Below, piece after piece: positions 1 through 9,925 of a DNA stretch of 64,000 nucleotides (position 1 is the stretch's first letter; every line of letters begins with the position of its first letter). Source of the DNA: Paenibacillus sp. yr247 (GTDB taxonomy: Bacteria; Bacillota; Bacilli; Paenibacillales; NBRC-103111). Location: NCBI RefSeq assembly GCF_900103825.1, contig NZ_FNIF01000002.1:701566-765565 (forward strand). The letters are read 5' to 3'. Under the pieces are notes generated by a model, which saw nothing but the letters and a program-made list of their open reading frames with translations, did not search any database and was not told the origin of the DNA. A program made the position numbers and the translations under genes.

Positions 1-13
1 CATTCTATTAATA

Positions 14-94
14 TTAGAATGTTGCAAGAATGATGACCAACAGAATGTAAAGTACCAGAACAACAGCTGTGCTAGAATATCCAACGCCTGACAT
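14..94 (-). CDS. YjcZ-family sporulation microprotein (26 aa)
   Basis: A very short reading frame on the minus strand encodes 26 residues. It begins MSGVGYSS and continues as one hydrophobic helix ending in ATF. A clear GGGAGG ribosome binding site lies about 7 bases before the ATG. The Gly/Ser-rich start followed by a single membrane helix is the pattern of the YjcZ/YtrI-type spore microproteins of Bacillus and Paenibacillus, which accumulate in spores and have no known enzymatic role. It lies downstream of helD in the same direction, about 90 bases away. It is too short for most gene finders. Family assignment is from recognised sequence pattern only. Confidence 0.75.
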   Translation of the reverse strand: MSGVGYSSTAVVLVLYILLVIILATF

Positions 95-186
95 GGTTAT
101 TCCTCCCTTCTGCTCGCTGAAACCTGATCTTTGTTGTTGCATGATATATCCTATGTCGGGCAGGGCATTTATGTATGGACGGATGT

Positions 187-2484
187 CTATCTATTTCGGA
201 GAAAAGGTGTCAAATCACCTAGATAGAACACATCTAGGTGATGAAGGGCACGGGTGCAAGCAGTGTAGAACAGCTTGCGCTCCTTCGCCTCCGCGTAGAC
301 GGCTTCCCCGGCATCATAGAGAATAACCGCATCGAACTCGAGCCCTTTGGCGAGGTACGCCGGCAAGATCATGACGCCTGCCTCATAGTGCAGCGTCTCT
401 TTTGTAATCCGCGCAAGGCCTGGCAGCAGCGGCTTCAATCTGGCGTGCGCTGCCCCAGTCTCGCGCTCGGTCTTGCAAATGATCGCGACGGAGCTTGCGC
501 CGCCGCCCTTACGGGCTAGTGCCGCCTCAGCCACGAGGCGGTTGAGCTCGGTCTCGTCCGCCGCGCGCAGGAGGCGCGGCGGCTCGCCGCTGCGGCTGAA
601 CGGCTCAATCGGTTCGCCGTTCGGCAGCACGCGACTAGCGAAATCGACGATTTCGCGCGTCGAACGGTAGCTCTTGACGAGGCGGATCGTCTCCGTCTCG
701 TCCTCCTTCATCAGCTCGCTAATGGAGGAATACTGGCTCGTTTGCCCCTCGCCATCCATACTGCTCGCGTTCGCGTGCGTGAAGATCCCTTGGTTCCAGT
801 CTCCCAGCAGGGTAAACCGGGCGCGTGGAAACAGTTTCTTCAGGTACGCGTAGTGAAACGGCGAATAGTCCTGCGCCTCATCCACGAGACAATAGCGGAT
901 AGTACCTACGCGCAGTTGGCCCTCTACGAGACCTTTCAGATACACAAGAGGTGTTGCATCTTCGTAATGCAGCACCCCTCCAGCAAGCGCATCAGCCGAG
1001 AAGGCGCTTATGGTATCCCAAGCAGCAGGTAGACGCTGCTCGGCTTTGTGTGTAAGCTCTTGGTGTAATTCCCTATTCGTGTAAAGATCTTGGTACATCC
1101 CGAGCACGTCTACGTAGGCGAGCTTTCGCGCCTTTTCCTTGAGAGGGGCAATGGCTTTATGCGCTTTAATCTTACTCATCTTTTTCATCTCAGGCTCGGT
1201 GCCCATATATTTCGGCTCCCGCACCATTTTACGATAAAACCGTTTCTGCGCATCCGCTTGGATCTCATCCAGTTTCTCCAGCATCCACTCCGACAATTGC
1301 TCCATGCGTTCTCCCAGAGCAAGAATGGATGACTTGCCGTAAAACCGTTCGCTGAGCTCGTCCGCAGTAATCAACACTTTCTGTCCAACCGATAGATCGA
1401 GGAAACGGATTCCGCCATGTTTCAGCTTCTCACCGTAGGCCTCAATCACACTGAGGAAGGCTGCGGATGTTTTGTACTGGATGCTTTGCAGACGCGCTGC
1501 ATAGGCGGGATCTTGATCCGTGCCTGTAAGGATGAACTCAAGTTGATCGTACGGATCTTCAATCGTCAGACCCGTGTCGGTTAATTTATGGGTTAAATAA
1601 TCTTGGAATGTCGTTTGCTGCATGGTCGCTTCGCCTAGCTCCGGAAGTACGTGAGAGACGTAGTCGCTGAACAGCGAGTTCGGCGAGAACAGAATCATAT
1701 TGTCGGCGCTGAGCGTCGTCCGATATTTGTAAAGCAGATACGCGATGCGCTGCAGCGCGACAGAGGTTTTACCGCTGCCAGCGGCGCCCTGCACGACAAG
1801 CACCTTATGCCGATCATCGCGAATGATCTGATTTTGCTCGCGTTGAATCGTCGTGACGATGCTGTGCATCTTCTCGTCAGCACTGCGGCTCAGCATCTGT
1901 TGAAGCATTTCGTCCCCAATGGAGATCCCTGTATCGAACACATCCTGGAGCACGCCGGCTTTGATGATGTACTGGCGCTTGAGCATCAGCTCGCCGCTGA
2001 CATCCATCTCCGGTGTTCGATAGGTTGCCGGGCCTGGCGGATAGTCATAGAAAAGGCTGGCAATCGGAGCGCGCCAGTCATAGATAAGAATTTCATCCGT
2101 CTTGGCATCAATAAAGGACGTCAGTCCGATGTAAATCTTCTCGCGCTCCTGCTCCCCATTCTCTTTGAAATCAATACGGCTGAAATACGGCGCATCGACA
2201 ACACGCTGAAGCTTGCGCAGTGCATCCTGCGCTAAGCGGTAGCTGCGCTCTTGGCCCTGCAGCACATGCTCCTGCTGGGCCATACTCGCCGCCGTTTCAA
2301 TCAGGTCATCATCATTATCCGCATTAACAGAGATATCGTCCCAGAAGCTGCGGCCAATCGCTGTTGCTTCTGATCGGCGTTCATCCACCGTCTGACCCAG
2401 CTCTAAGATTCGCTGCTGTATATGAGCTCGTACAGAGGCAACGCGCTGCTCTTCCCTCTCCCGCTCTTCGTTATTAATTGGCAT
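187..2484 (-). CDS. helD: HelD-type RNA polymerase recycling helicase (UvrD-like)
   Basis: The protein is 765 aa, near the 774 aa of Bacillus subtilis HelD. HelD is an SF1 ATPase that inserts arms into RNA polymerase and releases stalled or post-termination complexes. The charged N-terminal region (residues about 5-95) is predicted coiled coil, as in the HelD secondary-channel arm. A Walker A motif, GAAGSGKTS, lies at about residues 233-241. A Walker B/DEAQ-type motif (LVDEAQDYS) is near residue 545, and helicase motifs near the C-terminus include KGLEFDAVI and the YTACTRA box. The ATG has a GGAGTG site upstream. It runs alone between the ABC exporter operon and a spore microprotein. The last codons form an 11-bp inverted repeat (214-242). 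Confidence 0.93.
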   Translation of the reverse strand: MPINNEEREREEQRVASVRAHIQQRILELGQTVDERRSEATAIGRSFWDDISVNADNDDDLIETAASMAQQEHVLQGQERSYRLAQDALRKLQRVVDAPYFSRIDFKENGEQEREKIYIGLTSFIDAKTDEILIYDWRAPIASLFYDYPPGPATYRTPEMDVSGELMLKRQYIIKAGVLQDVFDTGISIGDEMLQQMLSRSADEKMHSIVTTIQREQNQIIRDDRHKVLVVQGAAGSGKTSVALQRIAYLLYKYRTTLSADNMILFSPNSLFSDYVSHVLPELGEATMQQTTFQDYLTHKLTDTGLTIEDPYDQLEFILTGTDQDPAYAARLQSIQYKTSAAFLSVIEAYGEKLKHGGIRFLDLSVGQKVLITADELSERFYGKSSILALGERMEQLSEWMLEKLDEIQADAQKRFYRKMVREPKYMGTEPEMKKMSKIKAHKAIAPLKEKARKLAYVDVLGMYQDLYTNRELHQELTHKAEQRLPAAWDTISAFSADALAGGVLHYEDATPLVYLKGLVEGQLRVGTIRYCLVDEAQDYSPFHYAYLKKLFPRARFTLLGDWNQGIFTHANASSMDGEGQTSQYSSISELMKEDETETIRLVKSYRSTREIVDFASRVLPNGEPIEPFSRSGEPPRLLRAADETELNRLVAEAALARKGGGASSVAIICKTERETGAAHARLKPLLPGLARITKETLHYEAGVMILPAYLAKGLEFDAVILYDAGEAVYAEAKERKLFYTACTRALHHLDVFYLGDLTPFLRNR

Positions 2485-2500
2485 CCGATATCACTCCTAC

Positions 2501-3472
2501 CTATTTATATATGCCATGGATCACCTCTTCGAACTCAGGCTCTTCCATATGTACATCGTCCATATCGCCCCAGCTGCTGACGATTCTCAGCACATCCATG
2601 GCCTTCAGCTCTTGGCGGTTACACGCGATCGTGAGTATATTCGCATCTTGCTCCACCACACGAAATGGAAGCTCCCAGCTAGCCGGCACTTGAATATCGC
2701 CCCGATAGGTGACCTTCATCATCGTCGGTAAGCCGATTCGATCCCGCAGCTCATCGATCGAGCCGTCGTAACCGATTTGGCCGTGATTAATCACGATCAC
2801 CCGCTTGCATAACTGCTCGATATCATCCATATCATGCGTAGTTAGCAAAATTGTTTTACCAAAATCGCGATTTAATGTCTGGAGAAAGCTGCGAATGTTC
2901 CTCTTAGCCACAACATCCAATCCAATCGTAGGCTCATCCAGGAACAAAATATCCGGATCATGCAGCATAGAAGCCGCCAAATCGGCCCGCATCCGCTGAC
3001 CAAGGGATAGCTTTCGGACAGGTGTGTCCATCAGCTCCTTCAGTTCAAGCAGCTCTGTCAATTCGCCCAATCTGCGGCGGGCGGTGCTTTCATCTACCCG
3101 GTACATTGCCGTTAGGATTTCATAGGAATCCTTAACTGGCAAATCCCACCACAGTTGACTGCGCTGGCCGAAGACAACACCAAGCTGCCCTACGACTCGT
3201 CTTCGATGCTTTTGCGGACAATACCCGTGAATCAACACCTCGCCTGAGGTTGGGTGAAGGATGCCGGTGAGCATTTTGATCGTCGTCGACTTTCCCGCTC
3301 CATTAGGTCCAATATACCCGACGAACTCACCAGATTCAATTTTGAAGCTTACATCTCGTACAGCTGCCTTTTCTTTATAGGCTCGTGAAAACAAAGTTCG
3401 TATGCCTGAGAACCTGCCCTCTTGGACAAGCGGGGTTTGGAATGTCTTTCGCAAATTCGTTACAGTTATCAT
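2501..3472 (-). CDS. ABC-2 type exporter ATP-binding protein
   Basis: This 323-aa ATPase energises an ABC-2 exporter together with the two permeases just upstream. Walker A GPNGAGKST is at residues 55-63, the signature LSLGQRMR near 155, Walker B ILFLDEPTIGLD near 175, and the H-loop TTHDMDD near 211. The insertion between the first strand and Walker A (about residues 15-35) and the WWDLPV stretch are typical of the COG4586 ATPases, which pair with COG4587 and COG3694 permeases. It is the last gene of a three-gene operon, separated from the permease by about 37 bases. The substrate is unknown; relatives include daunorubicin- and viologen-type exporters. Confidence 0.9.
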   Translation of the reverse strand: MITVTNLRKTFQTPLVQEGRFSGIRTLFSRAYKEKAAVRDVSFKIESGEFVGYIGPNGAGKSTTIKMLTGILHPTSGEVLIHGYCPQKHRRRVVGQLGVVFGQRSQLWWDLPVKDSYEILTAMYRVDESTARRRLGELTELLELKELMDTPVRKLSLGQRMRADLAASMLHDPDILFLDEPTIGLDVVAKRNIRSFLQTLNRDFGKTILLTTHDMDDIEQLCKRVIVINHGQIGYDGSIDELRDRIGLPTMMKVTYRGDIQVPASWELPFRVVEQDANILTIACNRQELKAMDVLRIVSSWGDMDDVHMEEPEFEEVIHGIYK

Positions 3473-3509
3473 GTTAACCCTATCCCTCCTTCTTAATAGC
3501 GCCCTCTGG

Positions 3510-4301
3510 TTAACTTCCTGTGCTTTGATAGCGAGATATGCCTAGCTTCCAGAAGCGCTTAGCGAGCCAGAGCGCAGCCAATGAAACAGCGATTGTTCCT
3601 AGAAGCATGCCAATGCCCCCTTGGTGTCTCAGCAAATATAGCGAAGGTATGTAATTGACGAAGCCAACCGGAACAAGCACCAGCAGCGCGCCCTGCAGCC
3701 ACTTCGGATACAAGGAAAGCGGATAGCGCGCCGCCGTTTGGGAAGCGTCCTCCGTCATGTTTTGCAAGGATTCGATCCGGGTAAGCCAGAAGCCGGCGGC
3801 CGCTGTCGCTAAGCCTATGGCGAATAAAATGATCGCTCCCGATCCGATAATTAACCCCGTTAATGGAATGGCTGACCAGCCGATTTGCCCGTTAGCCATC
3901 AGCGCTTTCATGGCAATAACCAGCAGGATGACGCCTTGCCCTATTTCGGCAAATAAGAGACGTGAATTTTGGGTCATCAGTGCCAGCAGCACGGGGACGG
4001 GACGAGTAAGAAGCGCATCTAGATCACCCGAAACGAGATATTTCTCTAGATGATGCACATCGGAAGCCAGCGTGCGGTAAATCGCTTTGGATATCATCAT
4101 AACCCCATATAAATAGCAAACCTCATACAGCGTCCAGCCTTTGATATTGCCAAAACGCATCATCACCAGCGCCACCATCAGAAATTCGGAGATATGTACA
4201 AAAGAAGCCATCACCGTCGAAAAAAAGAAATTAAACTTATACTGCATCCGGCTGCGCAAACTCGCCCTGATCAGCAGCATATACAGCTTCATCGTGATCA
4301 T
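3510..4301 (-). CDS. ABC-2 family transporter permease (COG3694-like)
   Basis: An integral membrane subunit with about six hydrophobic segments, the second permease of the ABC-2 exporter. The open frame extends upstream to 4376, but the chosen ATG at 4301 overlaps the stop of the preceding permease as ATGA. It is preceded by GGAGG and gives a 263-aa product starting MITMKLYMLL, the usual length of this family. Translational coupling to the upstream permease supports a heteromeric pore. No substrate can be read from the sequence. Confidence 0.85.
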   Translation of the reverse strand: MITMKLYMLLIRASLRSRMQYKFNFFFSTVMASFVHISEFLMVALVMMRFGNIKGWTLYEVCYLYGVMMISKAIYRTLASDVHHLEKYLVSGDLDALLTRPVPVLLALMTQNSRLLFAEIGQGVILLVIAMKALMANGQIGWSAIPLTGLIIGSGAIILFAIGLATAAAGFWLTRIESLQNMTEDASQTAARYPLSLYPKWLQGALLVLVPVGFVNYIPSLYLLRHQGGIGMLLGTIAVSLAALWLAKRFWKLGISRYQSTGS

Positions 4302-5074
4302 CCGCCCTGCACCTCCAGTTTTCTGCGGACCATCTGTGTAACCGCCAGACAGACACAAGTAAACCCGATGCCCCATAGGAGAGCGCCGAGCATAGCAGTT
4401 CCTTCTTCAAGCTGCATGTAGATGCGAGTAGGGTAATAGAGTAGATAAGGATAAGGTGTGTAAAAGCTAATCGTACGAAGCCAACCCGGCAGCCATTCTA
4501 CTGGAATGAAAAAGCCGGAGAGCAGCGTACTAAAGGAATAATTCACCCAGTAAAACCAACGGGATTCCGTGGTCCACAAAGCCGCAACACCAATCAAATA
4601 ATTTATGCAAATGGAGATATATGCCGCTAAGACAAGCGCGACCGCTGTCCAGCCATAAACCGAAGCCTGCTGTGGAAGCTGTAAGGAGAAGATGAAGTAG
4701 TAGAGGGCATAAATCGGGATAAATTTATAAAGAAACTGATAAAAAACCTGACCCCATTCTCGGCTCATCGCCTGATAGAATAAGTGTACCGGCCGCATGA
4801 GATCGACCGCGATTTGACCGGTTCGCACCGATTGCTCGAGCCCGAGTCCATTCGTCGTAAACTGCGTAATCCACAAGCTCGCCTGGTTAAAAGCAATGTA
4901 ACCGACAATCCCTTTCGCACCATACTCACCGAGTGACGAATCGCTTCCCAAGCCGGTCCATATGCTTGCATAAATGAAGCCAAACACCGCACTCACTGCA
5001 TTGTGCAGCAGATGCGACCCGCGATACTGCAAATTCCTAGCGTACGCCTTGCGTGCCAAAACCGCAAAAAGCAT
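4298..5074 (-). CDS. ABC-2 family transporter permease (COG4587-like)
   Basis: First gene of the three-gene ABC-2 exporter operon. The frame is open to 5098, but the ATG at 5074 has an ideal AGGAGGTG site four bases upstream, giving about 258 aa (MLFAVLARKAYARN). Six hydrophobic helices are apparent, with the conserved amphipathic N-terminal stretch of ABC-2 permeases. It overlaps the next permease by four bases. The operon promoter should lie between 5075 and about 5260. Confidence 0.85.
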   Translation of the reverse strand: MLFAVLARKAYARNLQYRGSHLLHNAVSAVFGFIYASIWTGLGSDSSLGEYGAKGIVGYIAFNQASLWITQFTTNGLGLEQSVRTGQIAVDLMRPVHLFYQAMSREWGQVFYQFLYKFIPIYALYYFIFSLQLPQQASVYGWTAVALVLAAYISICINYLIGVAALWTTESRWFYWVNYSFSTLLSGFFIPVEWLPGWLRTISFYTPYPYLLYYPTRIYMQLEEGTAMLGALLWGIGFTCVCLAVTQMVRRKLEVQGG

Positions 5075-5231
5075 AAAACACCTCCTACGTTTTTTCATTC
5101 AAAAAAAACTAGTTTATTGATGCAGCCGCCGCGTAGAGACAGGAATCTATATTACCAAAATTAGGCTGCTTGTGGCAATGATTATTTTTGATACCTAAAA
5201 TAGCATAAATCCTTATTTAGGGAATATAAAG

Positions 5232-5261
5232 TTGCGAAGTATAAAATAAAAGTGATATCAT
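5232..5261 (+). promoter_or_regulatory. Possible promoter for antisense (antitoxin) RNA
   Basis: A weak sigma-A-like arrangement, TTGCGA, 18 bases, TATCAT, lies on the plus strand just beyond the terminator of the toxin gene. A transcript starting near 5268 would run antisense through the toxin mRNA 3' end, as SR5 and RatA do against bsrE and txpA. The match is modest and the call depends on the toxin context. Confidence 0.25.
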
Positions 5262-5267
5262 AAAAAT

Positions 5268-5393
5268 AAATAAGAGACGGTCCGCTAACCGTCTCCCGTG
5301 TACAATCTTGGGTGGACTTCCTCCTAAGTAAATATCATGACTAAGAGAGTAACCCACAAGGCGGTCAACCTAAGAGTGGGTTACTTTCGTTTA
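5268..5393 (+). ncRNA. Putative cis-antisense RNA antitoxin
   Basis: Inferred, not seen directly. Type I toxins of the TxpA/BsrE group are silenced by an RNA transcribed from the opposite strand that overlaps the toxin mRNA 3' end. Here the plus strand has a candidate promoter at 5232-5261. It also has a 10-bp hairpin (arms AGTAACCCAC and GTGGGTTACT, 5348-5385) followed by TTCGTTTATC, which could end a transcript of about 125 nt. Such an RNA would be fully complementary to the toxin stop codon region and 3' UTR. Confidence 0.3.
5274..5295 (-). terminator. Intrinsic terminator of the type I toxin gene
   Basis: On the minus strand, GAGACGGT pairs with ACCGTCTC around a six-base loop and is followed by TTATTTATTTTT. 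It lies about 85 bases beyond the toxin stop codon, defining a long structured 3' UTR as in other TxpA/BsrG-type toxin mRNAs. Confidence 0.75.
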
Positions 5394-5467
5394 TCGATGT
5401 ATGTCAATAGCGCCAGTATAAAACTACCGAACGCAAACATGATCATGATCGTTTGGAAAGTCTCCAT
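5381..5467 (-). CDS. Holin-like type I toxin (BsrE/TxpA family, 28 aa)
   Basis: A 28-residue frame reads METFQTIMIM, then FAFGSFILALLTYIDKRK. This is one membrane helix with a polar N-terminus and a basic C-terminus. It closely follows the pattern of Bacillus BsrE (a 30-residue membrane toxin with TFQ..M.MLA.GSFI.ALLTYIEK) and the Hol_Tox family. These peptides insert into the membrane and arrest growth unless an antisense RNA blocks the mRNA. The locus has every expected part: a sigma-A promoter (5528-5556), a 5' hairpin covering the ribosome binding site (5468-5497), a structured 3' UTR and a terminator (5274-5295). It sits between the ABC exporter and the LTA-synthase-family gene. Confidence 0.8.
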   Translation of the reverse strand: METFQTIMIMFAFGSFILALLTYIDKRK

Positions 5468-5497
5468 GGCATCCTCCTCCCTTCCGGAGGAAATGCC
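5468..5497 (-). promoter_or_regulatory. Hairpin sequestering the toxin ribosome binding site
   Basis: On the minus strand GGCATTTCCTCC pairs with GGAGG, a bulged A, then GGATGCC, around a GGAAG loop. The paired right arm is the toxin gene's own GGAGGAGG ribosome binding site, and the hairpin ends directly before the ATG. Sequestration of the Shine-Dalgarno sequence is a known translational brake in type I toxin mRNAs. Confidence 0.7.
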
Positions 5498-5527
5498 GCA
5501 CCCAAGGTTGAGTTGTACACATTGAAT

Positions 5528-5556
5528 AGTTTAACGCTATTGGAAATAAGTTTCAA
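5528..5556 (-). promoter_or_regulatory. Sigma-A promoter of the type I toxin
   Basis: Read on the minus strand: TTGAAA at 5556-5551, a 17-base spacer, and TAAACT at 5533-5528. Transcription should begin near 5520, giving a 5' UTR of about 50 nt that contains the hairpin over the ribosome binding site. Confidence 0.65.
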
Positions 5557-5564
5557 TTATTAAT

Positions 5565-5621
5565 AGAACGAAAGAACCTCCAAATCCACTGCAAAAGTAG
5601 TGTTGGAGGTTCTTTCGTTCT
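5565..5621 (-). terminator. Long hairpin after the LTA-synthase-family gene
   Basis: Two perfect 19-base arms (5565-5583 and 5603-5621) are separated by 19 bases that can pair further (CACT with AGTG). It lies just after the stop of the LTA-synthase-family gene. The U tract is poor (ATTAATAATT), so termination may be inefficient, but the stem is very stable. Confidence 0.6.
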
Positions 5622-5648
5622 ATATCGTTATTGTGATAGTTTATCGCT

Positions 5649-7667
5649 TTACTGCGCACTAACCGGCTTGGCATTCGGGGTACTGCTGCTCTCCGCTGCG
5701 GCTCGCGCTGGCGTACCTTGTGCATTAAATTCAGCGTTATAGCTAGCCTGAACTGTTTTCGTCAAATAATCATGATCAATATGCTCAGCCAGGTACTGCT
5801 TACCGAAAAGTAAATCGTACTGCACATTCCTGTAGTCATCCAGGAGTTTTTTCGATGATTCGGGTACCACTGCATGGAGCTCTTGGTTCTCATCCACAAC
5901 GAGATTGCTCAGCAAGCCGGGCACTTTCGCCGCCAATTCGGCGTTCAAGGCGAAGTTGGCCGGTTTCTGCATATGCAGCATATCCAGCACGTGGGCACCA
6001 AGGAAAGAATCACTGAGCAGTGGGATATCCTGCTTCGGCATATCGAAATTCGACCAAGTGACAAGCGGAATGCTGTGCATCTTCTTTACTTCTTCCAGCG
6101 ACCACTCGTTGGCATTACTGGATTGGATGAAACCCGCTTCCTTATACACTTGATAATCTAATCCCAGCATCGGCAAATGGTCACCGTAGAATACGATCAT
6201 TGTAGGCTCATTCGATTCCTTGAAGTGATCGATCAGCATTTGCAAGCTTTGATCCGCATCATGTGCGCCCTGCGCGTACGTTTCTAGAATGGACTTGGCT
6301 TCCGGCGTCAGGTTACCTTGCGCTTTAAACTGATTTTCTCCGTATCGAGGCTCATCATAAGGTCCATGATTTTGCATGGTTACCGTGTAGATAAACATCG
6401 GATCCGCTGTTTTATCTACTTCTTCAATAAGGTTCCTAGACACTTCGGCGTCCGAGATAAAGTACCCCTTCGTCTCTGGATTCACGAAATGCTCGCTGCT
6501 CTTAAACGATTCGAAGCCCAGCTCCTTATACACCGTATTACGGTTCCAGAACCAGCCTTCATACGAGTGAATCCCCATGCTCCTGTACCCTTGATCCGCA
6601 AAATAACTCGCTAAACTTGGTACGGGTTTGGTGACATACTGTTGATAAGGAATGGACCCTCCTGGCAGGAAGCTCATCGAGTTCCCCGTCAACACCTCAA
6701 ATTCCACGTTGCTCGTACCGCCACCAAATTGGGGGGATAGCAAGTAACCGAAAGTCGACTCTTTTTGCAACCGATGGATGGTTGGTACCGGATCTTCACT
6801 GAACTTTACATTCGTTAGCAAAGTAGGGTCCCAGAACGCTTCACTCATAATGAAGATAACGTTCGGCTTTTTCCCTTTTAAAGGATCGGCAACGGCTGAC
6901 TTATTCAGTCCTGTATCTTTCAGTTCTGCTTGTTGAATAGTAGCTGCAACGGTTGCGATGGACTGATCGCTATAGGTTCCCGGTTTTTGAACGATCGAAT
7001 TTTTGACATTGAGCGTAAAAGCGAGCGCTAATCCATTATTCGAGTAATTCTCTCGCTGATTCCATATAATTTCGTTCACACCGGCATGGTCCAGAATTTT
7101 GCCAGCTAGCGGTGTCTTGATCCCAAATGCATACAAGGCATAGAGCGAAAACAGCCCTAAACCAATTCGACTAATGATAGGTAAGGATACACGCGGCAGC
7201 ACCCATTTTAATAATAGGACTAGAATTACCGCGGTGAGCACAGCTCCGATTCGCAGAAGTGCGGCTTTCCCGGTTACAAGCGAAGCAATGTTCATACTTT
7301 CTTTATTCAGCAGAATATCCCACGGGAAGAAAGGCTCCCCGATCATTTTCACCTTCATATAAGAAATCAGTGCCATGAGACCAAGCAGTAAGGTCGAGAT
7401 CGATCCGGAAATGGCTAGTGATCCTACCACTGCATAAATGAAAGCGAGTAAACAGAAAGATAGTCCTACATTCAATAGAAAAAATGTTTGATTGGATGAT
7501 ATCCATTGGAGCGTATCGTGCAAAGAGCCCCGTTCAAGAAGTTCCAATCCAGCTATAGAAAGTATGGGTAAACAAATCATAAATAATAAAAGCGAAATCG
7601 TCGCTCCCAGACGGAATGGTCTTATCTTCTTCGGAAGATGGCTCCGGGGCTTCAAATTCAAGTGCAT
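5649..7667 (-). CDS. LTA synthase family protein (membrane phosphoglycerol transferase)
   Basis: A 672-aa enzyme of the LtaS/sulfatase superfamily, which polymerises or modifies glycerol-phosphate lipoteichoic acid outside the membrane. Five hydrophobic segments occupy residues about 20-185, then a linker and an extracellular sulfatase-fold domain from about 265. Metal-site and catalytic residues are visible: Glu276 in SEAFWD, the nucleophile Thr318 in GGGTSN, and the FYGDHLPML motif near 495. The C-terminal tail is Ala/Ser-rich. The subgroup motif is SEAFWD rather than LESF, so it may be a paralogue rather than the main LtaS. It is transcribed alone; a hairpin follows it. Confidence 0.88.
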   Translation of the reverse strand: MHLNLKPRSHLPKKIRPFRLGATISLLLFMICLPILSIAGLELLERGSLHDTLQWISSNQTFFLLNVGLSFCLLAFIYAVVGSLAISGSISTLLLGLMALISYMKVKMIGEPFFPWDILLNKESMNIASLVTGKAALLRIGAVLTAVILVLLLKWVLPRVSLPIISRIGLGLFSLYALYAFGIKTPLAGKILDHAGVNEIIWNQRENYSNNGLALAFTLNVKNSIVQKPGTYSDQSIATVAATIQQAELKDTGLNKSAVADPLKGKKPNVIFIMSEAFWDPTLLTNVKFSEDPVPTIHRLQKESTFGYLLSPQFGGGTSNVEFEVLTGNSMSFLPGGSIPYQQYVTKPVPSLASYFADQGYRSMGIHSYEGWFWNRNTVYKELGFESFKSSEHFVNPETKGYFISDAEVSRNLIEEVDKTADPMFIYTVTMQNHGPYDEPRYGENQFKAQGNLTPEAKSILETYAQGAHDADQSLQMLIDHFKESNEPTMIVFYGDHLPMLGLDYQVYKEAGFIQSSNANEWSLEEVKKMHSIPLVTWSNFDMPKQDIPLLSDSFLGAHVLDMLHMQKPANFALNAELAAKVPGLLSNLVVDENQELHAVVPESSKKLLDDYRNVQYDLLFGKQYLAEHIDHDYLTKTVQASYNAEFNAQGTPARAAAESSSTPNAKPVSAQ

Positions 7668-7762
7668 CTTGCATCACTCTCCTCTTGCTCCTATTGTAAC
7701 CACCAATTGTGAAGAAAATATGTAGCTAACCTTAAAGGAAGCTTAGTTTCCATTTAATCCCT

Positions 7763-8080
7763 TTATTTGAGACCTGCCAGCCACGATGCCAATGCCTTCA
7801 ATTCTTCTTCTTTCAGTGCGACTTGGAATGGCGGCATCCCGCCACCACCCTTTTGTATACGCTTAATGATTTGCGCTTCATCCAACCGTTCTCCGACTTT
7901 TTGAATATTTGGACCTTGACCCCCTTGTAATTGATTACCATGGCAAGAGATGCAGAAATTTTGATAAATCTTAGGAGCATCCGCTTTCACAGCAGTCGTC
8001 TGCGTTTCATTTTGTTTATTATTTCCACAGGCGGATAAGGCTAGAGCCAGAATAATCACACCAAGCAGCCTTAATTTCAT
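7763..8080 (-). CDS. Lipoprotein cytochrome c (c551-like)
   Basis: A 105-aa membrane-anchored small cytochrome c. The lipobox LALSAC lies at residues about 13-18, followed by an Asn/Thr-rich linker, the haem site CISCH near residue 43, and the distal ligand in GGMPPF (Met about 82). This fits the short Bacillus-type c551 cytochromes that shuttle electrons to oxidases such as the caa3 enzyme encoded at 23.7-27.6 kb. It is monocistronic with a weak upstream ribosome binding site (GGAGT). The closest role by architecture is that of CccB. Confidence 0.85.
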   Translation of the reverse strand: MKLRLLGVIILALALSACGNNKQNETQTTAVKADAPKIYQNFCISCHGNQLQGGQGPNIQKVGERLDEAQIIKRIQKGGGGMPPFQVALKEEELKALASWLAGLK

Positions 8081-8195
8081 ATGCTCGAAACTCCTTCAAT
8101 CACGTATTTCCCTCATCATAACAGAGCATAGATTGAAAAATAAAGGAGTCGCCCGACACAAATCGGTTAAGCAAGCTGGATAATGAACAAAATAA

Positions 8196-8231
8196 AGACA
8201 TGGCAGGGATATTTTCATCCCAACCATGTCT
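8196..8231 (-). terminator. Intrinsic terminator after the arabinofuranosidase gene
   Basis: AGACATGG pairs with CCATGTCT, with an inner GGGAT/ATCCC stem. On the minus strand it is followed by TTTATTTTGTT. It ends the arabinofuranosidase transcript 22 bases past the stop codon. Confidence 0.85.
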
Positions 8232-8252
8232 TATCAATTTGTTGTTGGCAGA

Positions 8253-9899
<1,647 letters not shown>

Positions 9900-9925
9900 G
9901 CCCATTTTTTTATGAGGAGTTTTGC

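Noticed and set aside
214-242. 11-bp inverted repeat that looks like a terminator at the end of helD
   Set aside because: It lies wholly inside the last codons of helD and has no T tract on the minus strand; it is explained by coding sequence, although a structural role is not excluded.
5337-5525. Plus-strand frame of 62 codons across the toxin locus
   Set aside because: It is antisense to the toxin and its 5' region, has no ribosome binding site and contains the hairpins; the toxin on the other strand explains the region.
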